Positions 17,032 to 26,176 of a stretch of 64,000 bases of DNA are shown piece after piece. This DNA is from Planktothrix tepida PCC 9214. Lineage in GTDB: Bacteria > Cyanobacteriota > Cyanobacteriia > Cyanobacteriales > Microcoleaceae. The position numbers and the translations under genes were made by a program. Every line of letters begins with the position of its first letter. Position 1 is the stretch's first letter. The notes beneath the pieces are model-generated. The model was given only the letters and a program-made list of their open reading frames with translations, was not told where the DNA came from and made no database searches. The stretch spans positions 171,261 through 235,260 of the forward strand of contig NZ_LN889815.1 of assembly GCF_900009145.1 (NCBI RefSeq), in the 5' to 3' direction.

Positions 17032-17158
17032 ATAGCGGTATTAGATGGCGTAGCCGTCGCTTTGTGGTATCGCGTGAATTACAGAGGCTCTTTTTTATAA
17101 AAAAACAGCCAGCGAGGACGCTGGCACTTCTGTAATCCATACGATTGCACACCGCTAT
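17032..17158. repeat. Nested inverted-repeat element (MITE-like)
   Basis: ATAGCGGT (17032-17039) pairs with ACCGCTAT (17151-17158). Inside, TTACAGA (17079) pairs with TCTGTAA (17129), and GCCAGCG (17108) pairs with CGCTGGC (17119). No ORF. The nested, terminal-repeat form resembles small non-autonomous cyanobacterial elements. Confidence 0.5.
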
Positions 17159-17178
17159 GGTTAAAAAATCATCAATTT

Positions 17179-17946
17179 GCTGCTATTAATACGACTAATT
17201 TCTTAGTCTAAAGTTTTTACAGTGCTAAAGTTTCTGTTACACCAACATCAAATATGTTTCCATTAATACGACTAATTTCTTAGTCTAAAGACCGAGTGGG
17301 AGGACTTAACTGAGGGTAATTCGTTTTGTTTCCATTAATACGACTAATTTCTTAGTCTAAAGGAGTTTAGTCGGAAATTTGAAATTCCAGAGACTCCAGT
17401 TTCCATTAATACGACTAATTTCTTAGTCTAAAGTTTACTCAAATTCTCCATCAAAAAAAATGGACATGCAAAAGTTTCCATTAATACGACTAATTTCTTA
17501 GTCTAAAGATGTGGTCGTTAGCACCGAAAATTTGAGTGTGTCTGGTTTCCATTAATACGACTAATTTCTTAGTCTAAAGTGGTTTTTCGGAGGGCGATCG
17601 TCCTCCGGCTGACTTTATAGTTTCCATTAATACGACTAATTTCTTAGTCTAAAGTTTAAAACCATTAAAATAGGTTATAGCAAATACACTTGTTTCCATT
17701 AATACGACTAATTTCTTAGTCTAAAGTCTCAGTCAAAATTGGGTGCCTAAAAATAAATAGGTACTGTTTCCATTAATACGACTAATTTCTTAGTCTAAAG
17801 TTATTTTCAACAGTTCCGGATTATATTGATGTTCTTGGTTTCCATTAATACGACTAATTTCTTAGTCTAAAGGCCTATTTTATGCGGAATTCCGCTTCTT
17901 AATGTAAGCAAGTTTCCATTAATACGACTAATTTCTTAGTCTAAAG
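17179..17946 (-). CRISPR. CRISPR array 2 (11 repeats, 10 spacers), read leftward
   Basis: 35-bp repeats start at 17179 (degenerate at its left end), 17256, 17328, 17399, 17474, 17545, 17620, 17692, 17766, 17838 and 17912; all but the first are identical. Spacers are 36-42 bp. On the minus strand each repeat holds stem GACTAA / TTAGTC with a GAAA tetraloop and ends in TATTAATGGAAAC, the same 3' end as array 1. The changed copy on the left marks the trailer; the leader and RT-cas1 lie on the right. Perfect repeats suggest recent activity. Confidence 0.98.
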
Positions 17947-17977
17947 TCTAGGCTCGTAGAAGCCTTACTCTGACTGG

Positions 17978-18007
17978 ATTATAAACCCCTAAATCTGAGG
18001 GCGTCAA
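17978..18007 (-). promoter_or_regulatory. Leader promoter of array 2
   Basis: On the minus strand TTGACG (18002-18007), 18 bp, perfect TATAAT (17978-17983). The start would lie about 25 bases before the first repeat. Confidence 0.65.
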
Positions 18008-18098
18008 GTTTCGCCTTCAATAAATGCTACTTATTCTCAATAAACAACAATAAACGATGCTTGAAACCGAGACAGAGAGGGCAATCTGAGGGGGTCAA
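17992..18098 (-). repeat. 16-bp direct repeat in the array 2 leader
   Basis: On the minus strand TTGACGCCCTCAGATT (17992-18007) and TTGACCCCCTCAGATT (18083-18098) differ at one base and lie 91 bp apart. The nearer copy covers the -35 region. Could be a site for the integrase or a regulator. Confidence 0.55.
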
Positions 18099-18176
18099 CG
18101 AAATAATAAGGATTTCAGCAATTCCCAGACCCCCTCAGCAACTTAACCTTCTCCTGCTATTAGCAAAATTGTATCC

Positions 18177-20183
18177 TTAATTTTTCCAAATCATCGGACG
18201 ATAAACCTCCACCTCTCCCATCAAAGCCGCAATGTACTCTCGGACTTGTAACTCAATACAACGTCGTAAACTAACTTTGTATCCTGTTTGAGGATGAGTC
18301 ACTTCAGAATATAGCTTTTCCTCCCAGTGTTTGAGGTACTTTTTGAGTGCATCCGGCTGAAGATAAACCCCACCCAATTCATCAGGAGACGTAAAATCTT
18401 CAAGCAACAAAATTTTAGAATTAACTAAATAACTCACAAACGAGTCAACAATTTGAGCGCGAAATTCTTCCATTAAATCACTCACCAAAGCCGGATGATT
18501 ATCACGGGGAACGTGCAAATTGCCAAAATGAGTATGTAATCCTGCTAATTCAATAAAGGAACAAACATTTTGACTCAATAGCGTATAACCCAAACTCAAT
18601 AAACTATTAATCGGATCAGTGGGAGGACGTTTTGTGCGCTTTTCAAAAGTAAATGATCCCGTAAATAAAGATCCTAATGCTTGAAAATAAATCGTTGCCG
18701 CTTTTCCTTCATATCCCCGCAACCCATCCAGACTTTCTGCAAACAATAACTTCTCCATTAAAACTGCTAAATCTGCGATCGCCTCTGTAGCAACTTTATT
18801 CTTACGACGACGATTTAACTTCATTAACAACCCACGAGAATTATGCAATTTAGCTAAAACAATTGCCTCAGCTTGTTGTCGCACAAATTCAGGATTTAAA
18901 GCTCGTTCAACTTGTTGAGCTAAATACTCAACCTTTGCGTGACCATCTGTTTGTAACCGACCAAAATAACGCCCCCGTTGCGATAAATAGAGAATCGGAA
19001 TCCGTCGGCGTAACGCTAAACTTACTGCCCCATGAGATAAATTACAACACCCAAATAACACAATATGGCTAACCCGATTTACAGGAACTTTGATTCGCAG
19101 TTCCTTCTCAAAAAAAACTTGAAATTGTTGGCGATAAACATTCAGGTAAGCGCCTTGATCCGTTACATAAAGTGTCGTCATAACTTCAATCCAATAATGA
19201 GCTAAATTGGTTTTTGGTTTAACTTCTTGGTTCAAACTGCATCCTTTTGGAGGACGAGATACTTTAGCCGCCGGACGACGTTTGGGTTTGAAATAAGGAA
19301 CGCCAGAAGCAGAAATCCCCCACTCCCCTGCAACAGTTCGTTCAGGAGGTTCCGGTTCATACACCTCACCCGCCACAAACCGATATCCTAAAAAAACAAA
19401 TTCCTCTTGGGGTGAATAAATTCGAGTTTTATCGCTTTGCAAACTCAGGTAAATTTCTCCTAACCCCAAACGCACTTGTTCAAGGGCTTGATTTGCGGCG
19501 GCTTGACTCGTGGAACAAATCGCAAAATCATCCCCATAGCGCACTAAATTCAGTCCCAATTGGAGACACCGCCGATCAAATTCCGTTAGGTATAAATTAG
19601 CTAAAGCCCCAGATAAAACCCCACCTTGAATCACTCCTTGACCCGGATTAATTCGTTGACCCCGCAAAAAAATTCCAGACTTAAATTGCTGTTCAACAAG
19701 ACGTACAACAATCGGTTCTAATTCCAATTGTTGCAGTGCGGTGAGGAGTAAAGCCCAGCAGAGATGGTCATAGAATTCTGCAATATCACCTTTCAAAACC
19801 CAAGCAGGTTGCTGTTGGTAATAAAGACAGAAATGCTGTACCGCATCATGAATATTGCGACCAATGCGATAGGCGTAACTACAATCGAGAAACGTATCTT
19901 CTAAGGGGAGATACATCTCCTCAAGTAGTAACCGTTGGACAATGCGATCTTTTACTGTTGGAATGCCAATTAACCGTCGCCCCCCACTTTTTTTCCTTAA
20001 GTAAAATCCCAAGGCGGGACGAGCAACATAGCACTCTTGTTGGAGTTGTTCTTGCAGTTGGCGTAACTGTTGTTCTGCGACGGATGCAAACTTATCAACA
20101 GTCATCCCATCCACACCCGCCGCCCGACTCCTCATCCGCACAATTCGCCAAGCAGCCCAAAGCCGTTCTAGGCTAAAATCCAT
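18177..20183 (-). CDS. cas1: Reverse transcriptase-Cas1 fusion
   Basis: 668 residues. The RT domain (about 1-275) shows KSGGRRLIGIPTVKDRIVQR, GDIAEFYDHL, GVIQGGVLSGALANLYL and the catalytic YGDD at 216-219, then FVFLGYRF. A Pro-rich linker follows (about 280-330). The Cas1 domain starts near 340 (TTLYVTDQGAYLNVYRQQ) and keeps its metal ligands: Glu492 (YEGKAATIYF), His557 (GNLH) and Asp569 (DLMEEFR). Such fusions in type III systems can acquire spacers from RNA. No Cas6 domain precedes the RT. It ends 230 bp from array 2 on the same strand, with the array promoter in between. Confidence 0.95.
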   Translation of the reverse strand: MDFSLERLWAAWRIVRMRSRAAGVDGMTVDKFASVAEQQLRQLQEQLQQECYVARPALGFYLRKKSGGRRLIGIPTVKDRIVQRLLLEEMYLPLEDTFLDCSYAYRIGRNIHDAVQHFCLYYQQQPAWVLKGDIAEFYDHLCWALLLTALQQLELEPIVVRLVEQQFKSGIFLRGQRINPGQGVIQGGVLSGALANLYLTEFDRRCLQLGLNLVRYGDDFAICSTSQAAANQALEQVRLGLGEIYLSLQSDKTRIYSPQEEFVFLGYRFVAGEVYEPEPPERTVAGEWGISASGVPYFKPKRRPAAKVSRPPKGCSLNQEVKPKTNLAHYWIEVMTTLYVTDQGAYLNVYRQQFQVFFEKELRIKVPVNRVSHIVLFGCCNLSHGAVSLALRRRIPILYLSQRGRYFGRLQTDGHAKVEYLAQQVERALNPEFVRQQAEAIVLAKLHNSRGLLMKLNRRRKNKVATEAIADLAVLMEKLLFAESLDGLRGYEGKAATIYFQALGSLFTGSFTFEKRTKRPPTDPINSLLSLGYTLLSQNVCSFIELAGLHTHFGNLHVPRDNHPALVSDLMEEFRAQIVDSFVSYLVNSKILLLEDFTSPDELGGVYLQPDALKKYLKHWEEKLYSEVTHPQTGYKVSLRRCIELQVREYIAALMGEVEVYRPMIWKN

Positions 20184-20227
20184 AGCAGGTTGTGTTAAGT
20201 GCCTACAACTTGATTATCTGAAGCGTC

Positions 20228-20280
20228 TATATAGGTACGGATCTAAGTTATTTGACAAATTATATAAGTTCAGATAAAAC
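20228..20280. promoter_or_regulatory. Shared motif and promoter between RT-cas1 and the STAND gene
   Basis: TATATAGGT (20228), ATCTAAGT (20241) and TATATAAGTT (20261) repeat the motif found before cas1. For the rightward gene, TTGACA (20252-20257), 17 bp, TAAAAC (20275-20280) is a plausible promoter inside it. Confidence 0.45.
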
Positions 20281-20309
20281 CAGATTAAGGAAGAAAGAAG
20301 GCAAAAGCA

Positions 20310-23300
20310 ATGAGTAAGCGATCGCTCACAGCCTCAAAAGATGGAATACAGAAAGCCAAACGCGCCCTTGAGCGAAAAAATTTAACTCAACTTGCCTTAG
20401 CGAATGAAGAAGCGATCGCCTCTTGGACACCGATTAACAATTTTTTTAATGGTAAAAACGTCTCTCGTCGCATCTTTCAAGAAATCTGCCATTTTTTAGA
20501 TTTAGATTGGCAAGAAATTGCCCTTTCAACTTTTGAAGAAGGGGAAGAAGAAACCGACCTAGAAGTTCCAGAAGATTTGCAAGAAATTGAACGCACCTCA
20601 AATCGCACCCGTGAAGCTTTAAATCCCTATATTTTACCCCGTATCCGCCGAGATATTCTCTTAGAAAAATGTCTAAAATCCATTAATTTAGGGGTTCAGC
20701 AACAAAAGCGCCTGGTCATGCCCATTTTAGGTTCTGCGGGATATGGAAAAAGTACAATTTTAGGCAATATCTATGATGAACTTTACCAAAATTTTAAGCA
20801 GTCTCAATCGAGTTGGGTGGCTTTAGTTCGGTGTAATGATTTAATTGAATCCTTAGAAAACTTTAGTTTAGAATTGGGAGAAAAAGTTAGTGGTACTCGA
20901 AAACCGATTACAGAGATTGCTCAGAGTTTGAGCGAACATCTAGGGCGAGGCATCTTGCTCATTGATACGTTAGATTTAGTATTAGAAAAGCGATTAGTTC
21001 CCATTCTTCGACAATTATTTGCAAAATTATTAGAAATTGGGACAACCGTTGTTTTTACCTGTAGAGAGCAGGATTTTCAAGACTTTTTTGAGCCTTACCA
21101 TGAAAGTTTTGCTGGGTTTAATCCCCAGGTTGAGCGCCATTACATCCGCGAGTTTAATGATGCAGAAGTTAAACAGGCAGCCATAGCGTTTGTGCAGAGT
21201 CGAGAAGATGTTATTTTTGGAGACTTACCCGAAGTTTTTGCTGAAAAGATTATTCGCCTTAGTGCAGATAGTAAATCATTATCTGCTATTACCCATAATC
21301 CTCTACTTTTAGCTTTACTGTGCGATTTATTCGCCAATGAAAAAACGATTCCTGAAGATTTAACCATTAGTCAACTTTATGAGGAATACTGGAACTTTAG
21401 AATTGCCAAAAGCCGTAAAAATCGAGATGATGCGCCTCGTCTCGGTCAAGCTAAAAAGGTGCTTTGTTTAAATTTATCTCAACAGATGTATGAACAGTCC
21501 CAAGAACATTTACGGGACTTTGTATATGAGAGTCAACTACAATTCAGTGATGTAGAATTTATCGCTTACAGCGAACTCAAAAGTGATGGCGTTTTAGTCG
21601 AAGTAGGAGGCGGAAGAATTATTTTCTTTCACCAAACTTTTTTAGAATATGCGATCGCCCGTTGGTTTGAATCAACACCAGAAGGAGAACAAGCAAAAAC
21701 ACAACTAAAAGCTCAAATTAACCAAATTCAAATTAATCCCAGTACCTACTATATCTGGCCGATTTTTCGTCAACTTCTCACCTTGGTTCAACTCGCCGAA
21801 TTTTATCAAATTTATCAGGATCTCAATAAACAGGAGATTCTACCTTTTCGAGCGTTAGCCTTAGCTTGTGTTTCTCGGATTGAATTAGAATCTGCTTCAA
21901 TTCTATCAGATTTATTAGCGATCGCTCTCAGTAAAAACTACACCTTTCAAGACGCTTTGTTAACCGCAGCAAACTCCGCCCCTCCTCGACACCTTTTCCA
22001 AGTTTGGATAGTCATAATTGGATTACTGGAAAACGTAGGAGAAGATTTAATTAATAAAACAGTTGAAATTACCTGTGAGTCTTTATGTCGCTTTCCTCCC
22101 CCCATGAGCTTTTATTTTAATCAAGCCCTAATATCTTTACAAGAACGAACTAGAAAATATAATTTAGATGATAAAATAGCTTGTCATATTTATGGTCAAT
22201 TTCTATCATTATATGATAAGCGATTACAAGCTTTAAATCAAGAAAGTATTGAAACCGAAATACTTTTGTATTTAAAAAATATTTATTTCCAACTGGGTAG
22301 CCATGCCCGTGCTAGTGTGATTAATTTTTACTTAAAATCTCAAGCCCCAATAGCCTTACAACAAGAATTATTTTTGCTGATCATTCAACAACCCCCTTCC
22401 AACTCATTTCATGAAAAGAAAAATGCAATTAAATTATGTTTTAATCTCTTAAAAAATCAATTAAAAGAAGGAAATTGTCTTCTGGGAAAAAGCTGGTTTG
22501 AAGTTTTACACGCTCCTATAGAAAAACGTTGGTGTGAAGTATTAAGTTCTGCGGTTGGAATTGAAGCTTCATCCAATTTTGATTTAATGCGACAACTTTT
22601 AAGCAGTACATTGATTGAGACATCCGTTCATTCATCTTCGGAATTTAATCGATGTAATACCATTGCTATTGAAGCAGCAATTGCCCAAGGAGCGAGTAAT
22701 GCTGTAGCAACAATATTACAAGAAATTTCAATTCCAACCATTCCTAACAATCGCTTATGTACATTAGTTCTTATCTTGAGAAAATTAAGCAATGTGGAGC
22801 AAGCTGTTGTCAATCCAATAACGGATGATGTGAAACTAGCACTGGCTAATTGGATCATACCCCATGTTGAACAAAACCCAGTAGAACTTATTCGGAGTCT
22901 TGATATTTTAGCTATTAATTGTCCACAAGTTGAGCAACTGTTAAGTCAAACGTTAGAAAAAATACTTCCTCATCTTCCTCAACAACAAGTTATTCAAATT
23001 CTAACAAAACTCGATACAGTTCCGCTTCAAATTCAACCATTTTTATATCAAAATTTTAAATTGAAAGAAAGCAGATTGGCGTTAGTTAAACTCTATCTAC
23101 GTCAGGCTCAAGAAGAATCTCAAGAAACAATTCCTAAACTATTGAGCCTTTGTTTAGATAGTTCTATTGATGTTGCTCGTAGTGCATCTTGGGCAATTTT
23201 AAGATTAAGTGAACAAAAAATTCAATTTGACTATAACTCGTGTTTACCGATTTTAGCTCAATCTCGTGTAATTGGAGTTCGTCAAAATATCTTAAAAGCT

Positions 23301-23906
23301 TTAATTGAACAATTTAATTGGAAAAACAGTGCAGATATAGAATTCGCCCTGCAAGTTTTTCAGATTTTAGCTAATGAACCGGCTCCAGAAGTTGTACAGC
23401 AAATGTACATTTTAGCAGACTGCTGTATTTGGAATCATCCTTCAGGCTCTCGTCAAAGTGACTCTAATTTAACAAAAGCAGTGTTGAACTTAACACACCG
23501 ACTTCTTCAAGAAAATCAGATTCAGACGCTTAATATGGTCACATATAATGCCTTTGTTTCTCTTAATCAAATGATAAAATTTAATGAAGTTCAAGAGATT
23601 GAGCGCATTGGAGAGATGACTCGCGCTCTTCTCAGACAAGTCAATGTGAGTAAGAAAATTGATAACTTAATAATTACAGGGTTACTCCATAATATTTTTA
23701 AATTTAAAGCCAATTTTTTAGAAGATTTAGTTCGGGAAGACTTACTACAAACTTCACAACAAATTCCTGTTGCTAATCAATGTGCTATTGTTGTTGCGAT
23801 CGCTAACGCCTACGGCAAAAATTCTCCCTTACTCGATGAGTTATTAGCAAGTGAAAAAACTCCTGAAGAAGTAAAAAGTCGGATTCTCCGAGAACGGGGT
23901 GTTTAA
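20310..23906 (+). CDS. HTH-NTPase with helical repeats (STAND/NACHT-like)
   Basis: 1198 residues. The N-terminal ~75 residues (SLTASKDGIQKAKRALERK, then NNFFNGKNVSRRIFQEICHF, LDLDWQEI) match the small HTH-like domain that opens many cyanobacterial NTPases of the NB-ARC/NACHT kind. The NTPase core has Walker A GSAGYGKST (141-149), Walker B GILLIDTLD (Asp219), and a sensor-like VVFTCREQDF. From about 430 on it is helical and repeat-like (HEAT-like, for example LDSSIDVARSASWAILRLSE). STAND NTPases sense ligands and oligomerise; many are antiphage proteins. No obvious nuclease or TIR effector is seen. Divergent from RT-cas1 across 126 bp, so it may be a companion defence gene or regulator. Confidence 0.75.
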   Translation: MSKRSLTASKDGIQKAKRALERKNLTQLALANEEAIASWTPINNFFNGKNVSRRIFQEICHFLDLDWQEIALSTFEEGEEETDLEVPEDLQEIERTSNRTREALNPYILPRIRRDILLEKCLKSINLGVQQQKRLVMPILGSAGYGKSTILGNIYDELYQNFKQSQSSWVALVRCNDLIESLENFSLELGEKVSGTRKPITEIAQSLSEHLGRGILLIDTLDLVLEKRLVPILRQLFAKLLEIGTTVVFTCREQDFQDFFEPYHESFAGFNPQVERHYIREFNDAEVKQAAIAFVQSREDVIFGDLPEVFAEKIIRLSADSKSLSAITHNPLLLALLCDLFANEKTIPEDLTISQLYEEYWNFRIAKSRKNRDDAPRLGQAKKVLCLNLSQQMYEQSQEHLRDFVYESQLQFSDVEFIAYSELKSDGVLVEVGGGRIIFFHQTFLEYAIARWFESTPEGEQAKTQLKAQINQIQINPSTYYIWPIFRQLLTLVQLAEFYQIYQDLNKQEILPFRALALACVSRIELESASILSDLLAIALSKNYTFQDALLTAANSAPPRHLFQVWIVIIGLLENVGEDLINKTVEITCESLCRFPPPMSFYFNQALISLQERTRKYNLDDKIACHIYGQFLSLYDKRLQALNQESIETEILLYLKNIYFQLGSHARASVINFYLKSQAPIALQQELFLLIIQQPPSNSFHEKKNAIKLCFNLLKNQLKEGNCLLGKSWFEVLHAPIEKRWCEVLSSAVGIEASSNFDLMRQLLSSTLIETSVHSSSEFNRCNTIAIEAAIAQGASNAVATILQEISIPTIPNNRLCTLVLILRKLSNVEQAVVNPITDDVKLALANWIIPHVEQNPVELIRSLDILAINCPQVEQLLSQTLEKILPHLPQQQVIQILTKLDTVPLQIQPFLYQNFKLKESRLALVKLYLRQAQEESQETIPKLLSLCLDSSIDVARSASWAILRLSEQKIQFDYNSCLPILAQSRVIGVRQNILKALIEQFNWKNSADIEFALQVFQILANEPAPEVVQQMYILADCCIWNHPSGSRQSDSNLTKAVLNLTHRLLQENQIQTLNMVTYNAFVSLNQMIKFNEVQEIERIGEMTRALLRQVNVSKKIDNLIITGLLHNIFKFKANFLEDLVREDLLQTSQQIPVANQCAIVVAIANAYGKNSPLLDELLASEKTPEEVKSRILRERGV

Positions 23907-23907
23907 C

Positions 23908-25587
23908 TTAGGAAGAAACAGTTTGACCCCAAAAGGTTTGGAGTGGAGGAGCATACTGACTCGTATCAGGAGAACTGGAGGGTTCGCAAAAATATTTAGA
24001 TTGATTTTGGATTGCTAAAATTCGGTCAGGATCAATTGAATAAAGGGAATGAATAGTTGAAGCTGCTTCTATTAAATCACTAGCATTAATTTTCAGAGTA
24101 ATCATTGATTCATCTCCAGTTTTTGCTTGTATCTTTTGGCGTTTTTCTAATAAAGCTTTCTGAAAAATTTGGGAAGCCGCACGTTCTACCAGTGCTTCTA
24201 ATTCACTTCCACTATAATTAACGGTTGCGGTGGTTAAAAGCATTCTCCATTCACTTTCACTTAACGGTTCTTCAGCTTCACCATAGCGAGAATCATACCT
24301 CAAAGCGTGTAAACGAATAATTTCTTTTCGCTCAATTGCTTGGGGTAAACCCACATAAAACTTTCGATCAAATCTTCCCGCACGAGTTAATTCAGGAGGT
24401 AAAGATTTCAGACGATTGAGCGTTGCAATCACATAAGTTGAGCTTTTTTTCTCTTGTAACCAGGTTAACAATGTACCGAGAACTTGTCGATTTGCCATGT
24501 CCTCCCCTGAATGAGTTGAAGCTGCAAATAACTTATCAAATTCATCGAATACCATTACACAAGGTGCTAGTGCTTCCACCCGACCTAAGACTTCTTTTAA
24601 AAACTTTAAACCCCCAGCAACAAGAGTTCCTACATCCAACATAACTAACGGAAAATTTAGCCAAGCAGCGCAAGCTTTGGCGGCTCTACTTTTCCCCGTC
24701 CCAGGAGGGCCAACAAGTAAACAACCTTTTGGTAATGGGAGATTGCAGTTTCGAGCTTCCTGAGTGTATTTATTTTTGAGCTCAACAAAAGCTTGTTTGA
24801 GTAAATCTAAACCTCCAAAATTAGTGACTTCTGGTTTAGGAATAAACTCTAAATTCAAATGGCGCAGTCGATTAATTTTATAACTTAAAAGAAATGCTAA
24901 CCCATTCTCTCCATTTCCACCGGATTGCTTTAAACCAAGGCGAAGTCCGGTTTTAATTTCTGAGTAGGTTAGCCCTGACCCTGCTAAGATTAAAGCATTA
25001 ATATCAAGATTTTCTATTGTTAAATTAAACTCCTTCAAGACTTCATTGGCGAGGCACAAAATTTCTTCCGATGTAGGCAAAGGTTTTCGTAATTCTGGAA
25101 TCAAATTCTTCAAATAGGGAGGAAGTTCTGATTGAGTCGTGGATAATAAAATGAGGTATTGGGGCAAGGATTTCTGTTGCCAATAATAGAAAAGGCTTCT
25201 GAGTTGGTCTGCTAGTTTTAAGCTGTGATACCGATAGTTAGCACTTACGCGATCGCCTATTTCTAACTCAGCTTGTTGCGGTGCAGTTAAAAAGTATTGT
25301 AAATTTTCAATAACAAATAACCCTGAGCCAGAATAGTGTTGTAAAAAGGGTAGCAGTTCAATTAAACAATCATTTTTAGGCTGAAATTGATCCCAAACCT
25401 CAACTGAATTGGGAGAGTGACAGTGAAAAACTTCTTGCCCATAGTTCCATACATATAGGGGTAAGTTTCTTGGGTTTGCCAGTTGTTCGCCAAGCCATTT
25501 CAATAGATTAGGTTGTTCGATAACAGGGCATTGAATTGCAACAACTTTAACTGTTTCTAACAAAAATTCTAAATCTTTCCAATCCAT
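23908..25587 (-). CDS. AAA+ ATPase, Ycf46-like
   Basis: 559 residues. The N-terminal ~265 residues are a degenerate ATPase-like domain (FVIENLQYFLTAPQQ; helical). The second half is a classical AAA+ module: Walker A GPPGTGKS (293-300), Walker B VMVFDEFDKL (Asp348, Glu349), and an Arg-finger stretch TRAGRFDRKF. The double-domain layout resembles the Ycf46 family of cyanobacteria and plastids, whose role is not well defined. The C-terminal 40 residues are Ser/Pro-rich. Its stop abuts the convergent STAND gene (1 bp gap), and it follows a small membrane-protein gene in a leftward operon. Confidence 0.8.
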   Translation of the reverse strand: MDWKDLEFLLETVKVVAIQCPVIEQPNLLKWLGEQLANPRNLPLYVWNYGQEVFHCHSPNSVEVWDQFQPKNDCLIELLPFLQHYSGSGLFVIENLQYFLTAPQQAELEIGDRVSANYRYHSLKLADQLRSLFYYWQQKSLPQYLILLSTTQSELPPYLKNLIPELRKPLPTSEEILCLANEVLKEFNLTIENLDINALILAGSGLTYSEIKTGLRLGLKQSGGNGENGLAFLLSYKINRLRHLNLEFIPKPEVTNFGGLDLLKQAFVELKNKYTQEARNCNLPLPKGCLLVGPPGTGKSRAAKACAAWLNFPLVMLDVGTLVAGGLKFLKEVLGRVEALAPCVMVFDEFDKLFAASTHSGEDMANRQVLGTLLTWLQEKKSSTYVIATLNRLKSLPPELTRAGRFDRKFYVGLPQAIERKEIIRLHALRYDSRYGEAEEPLSESEWRMLLTTATVNYSGSELEALVERAASQIFQKALLEKRQKIQAKTGDESMITLKINASDLIEAASTIHSLYSIDPDRILAIQNQSKYFCEPSSSPDTSQYAPPLQTFWGQTVSS

Positions 25588-25597
25588 ATTAATGAGT

Positions 25598-25861
25598 TTA
25601 ATTCAGTAAGAAAAGAATTAGGAATCCTATGACTGCCACAACTAGCAAGCGCCAATTTTCTTGCAGTGGCATTCGAGGGCAGACTAATACAGCTAACCCC
25701 ACCATAGCAAACCCACTGCTGAGGTATCCCACCGAAATCTGGGCAATTCCGATGCAGAGTAAAAGAGCCATGAGTACCCACCCAAGTAGCTTTTGAAGAA
25801 CTGCTGCCACACTAGCAATGACATCAAATAGGTTCTGTTTTGGTTTATTTTTATTTAACAT
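25598..25861 (-). CDS. Small membrane protein
   Basis: 87 residues with two or three hydrophobic segments (about 13-35, 38-60 and 68-86). Ends ten bases before the AAA+ gene, so probably co-transcribed. It could anchor or receive that ATPase. Not recognised. Confidence 0.6.
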   Translation of the reverse strand: MLNKNKPKQNLFDVIASVAAVLQKLLGWVLMALLLCIGIAQISVGYLSSGFAMVGLAVLVCPRMPLQENWRLLVVAVIGFLILFLLN

Positions 25862-26176
25862 TTCTCTTGAAAAAGTCGTTTATTCACTCAATTTTATAGT
25901 AAAAATTTAAACCCATTAAATAATCTATATCTAAAGATAGAGAAGGTTTATTACTTTTCAAATAATTTAGAAATTTCGGAATTGCATCTATTGAGAGATG
26001 AGAGTCAAAGGAAGTAAACGCTATTACTAAAAAAGCAACAGTTAACTTTCTTGAAACCTTCTGTAATTCCCTTGACCTTTCAATTTTTTAACTCCTAACC
26101 TTTAAATCTTCAGGAGTTCTATAGACAACCAATGTCAAGCCTTAATTCTACCTCTAATTGGGAGAAATAACAAACT
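25862..26176. other. Intergenic control region of the conjugation operon
   Basis: 315 bp, divergent between the small membrane-protein gene and the conjugation genes. A 12-base palindrome TATCTAAAGATA lies at 25928-25939 and could be an operator. I see no convincing -35/-10 pair and no ORF. GGGAGAAA at 26160-26167 is the ribosome site of the next gene. Confidence 0.4.

Noticed and set aside
1..20183. cas6 within the cas regions
   Set aside because: I checked the unassigned frames and the N-terminus of RT-Cas1 for a RAMP glycine-rich loop and His-containing Cas6 start, and found none.
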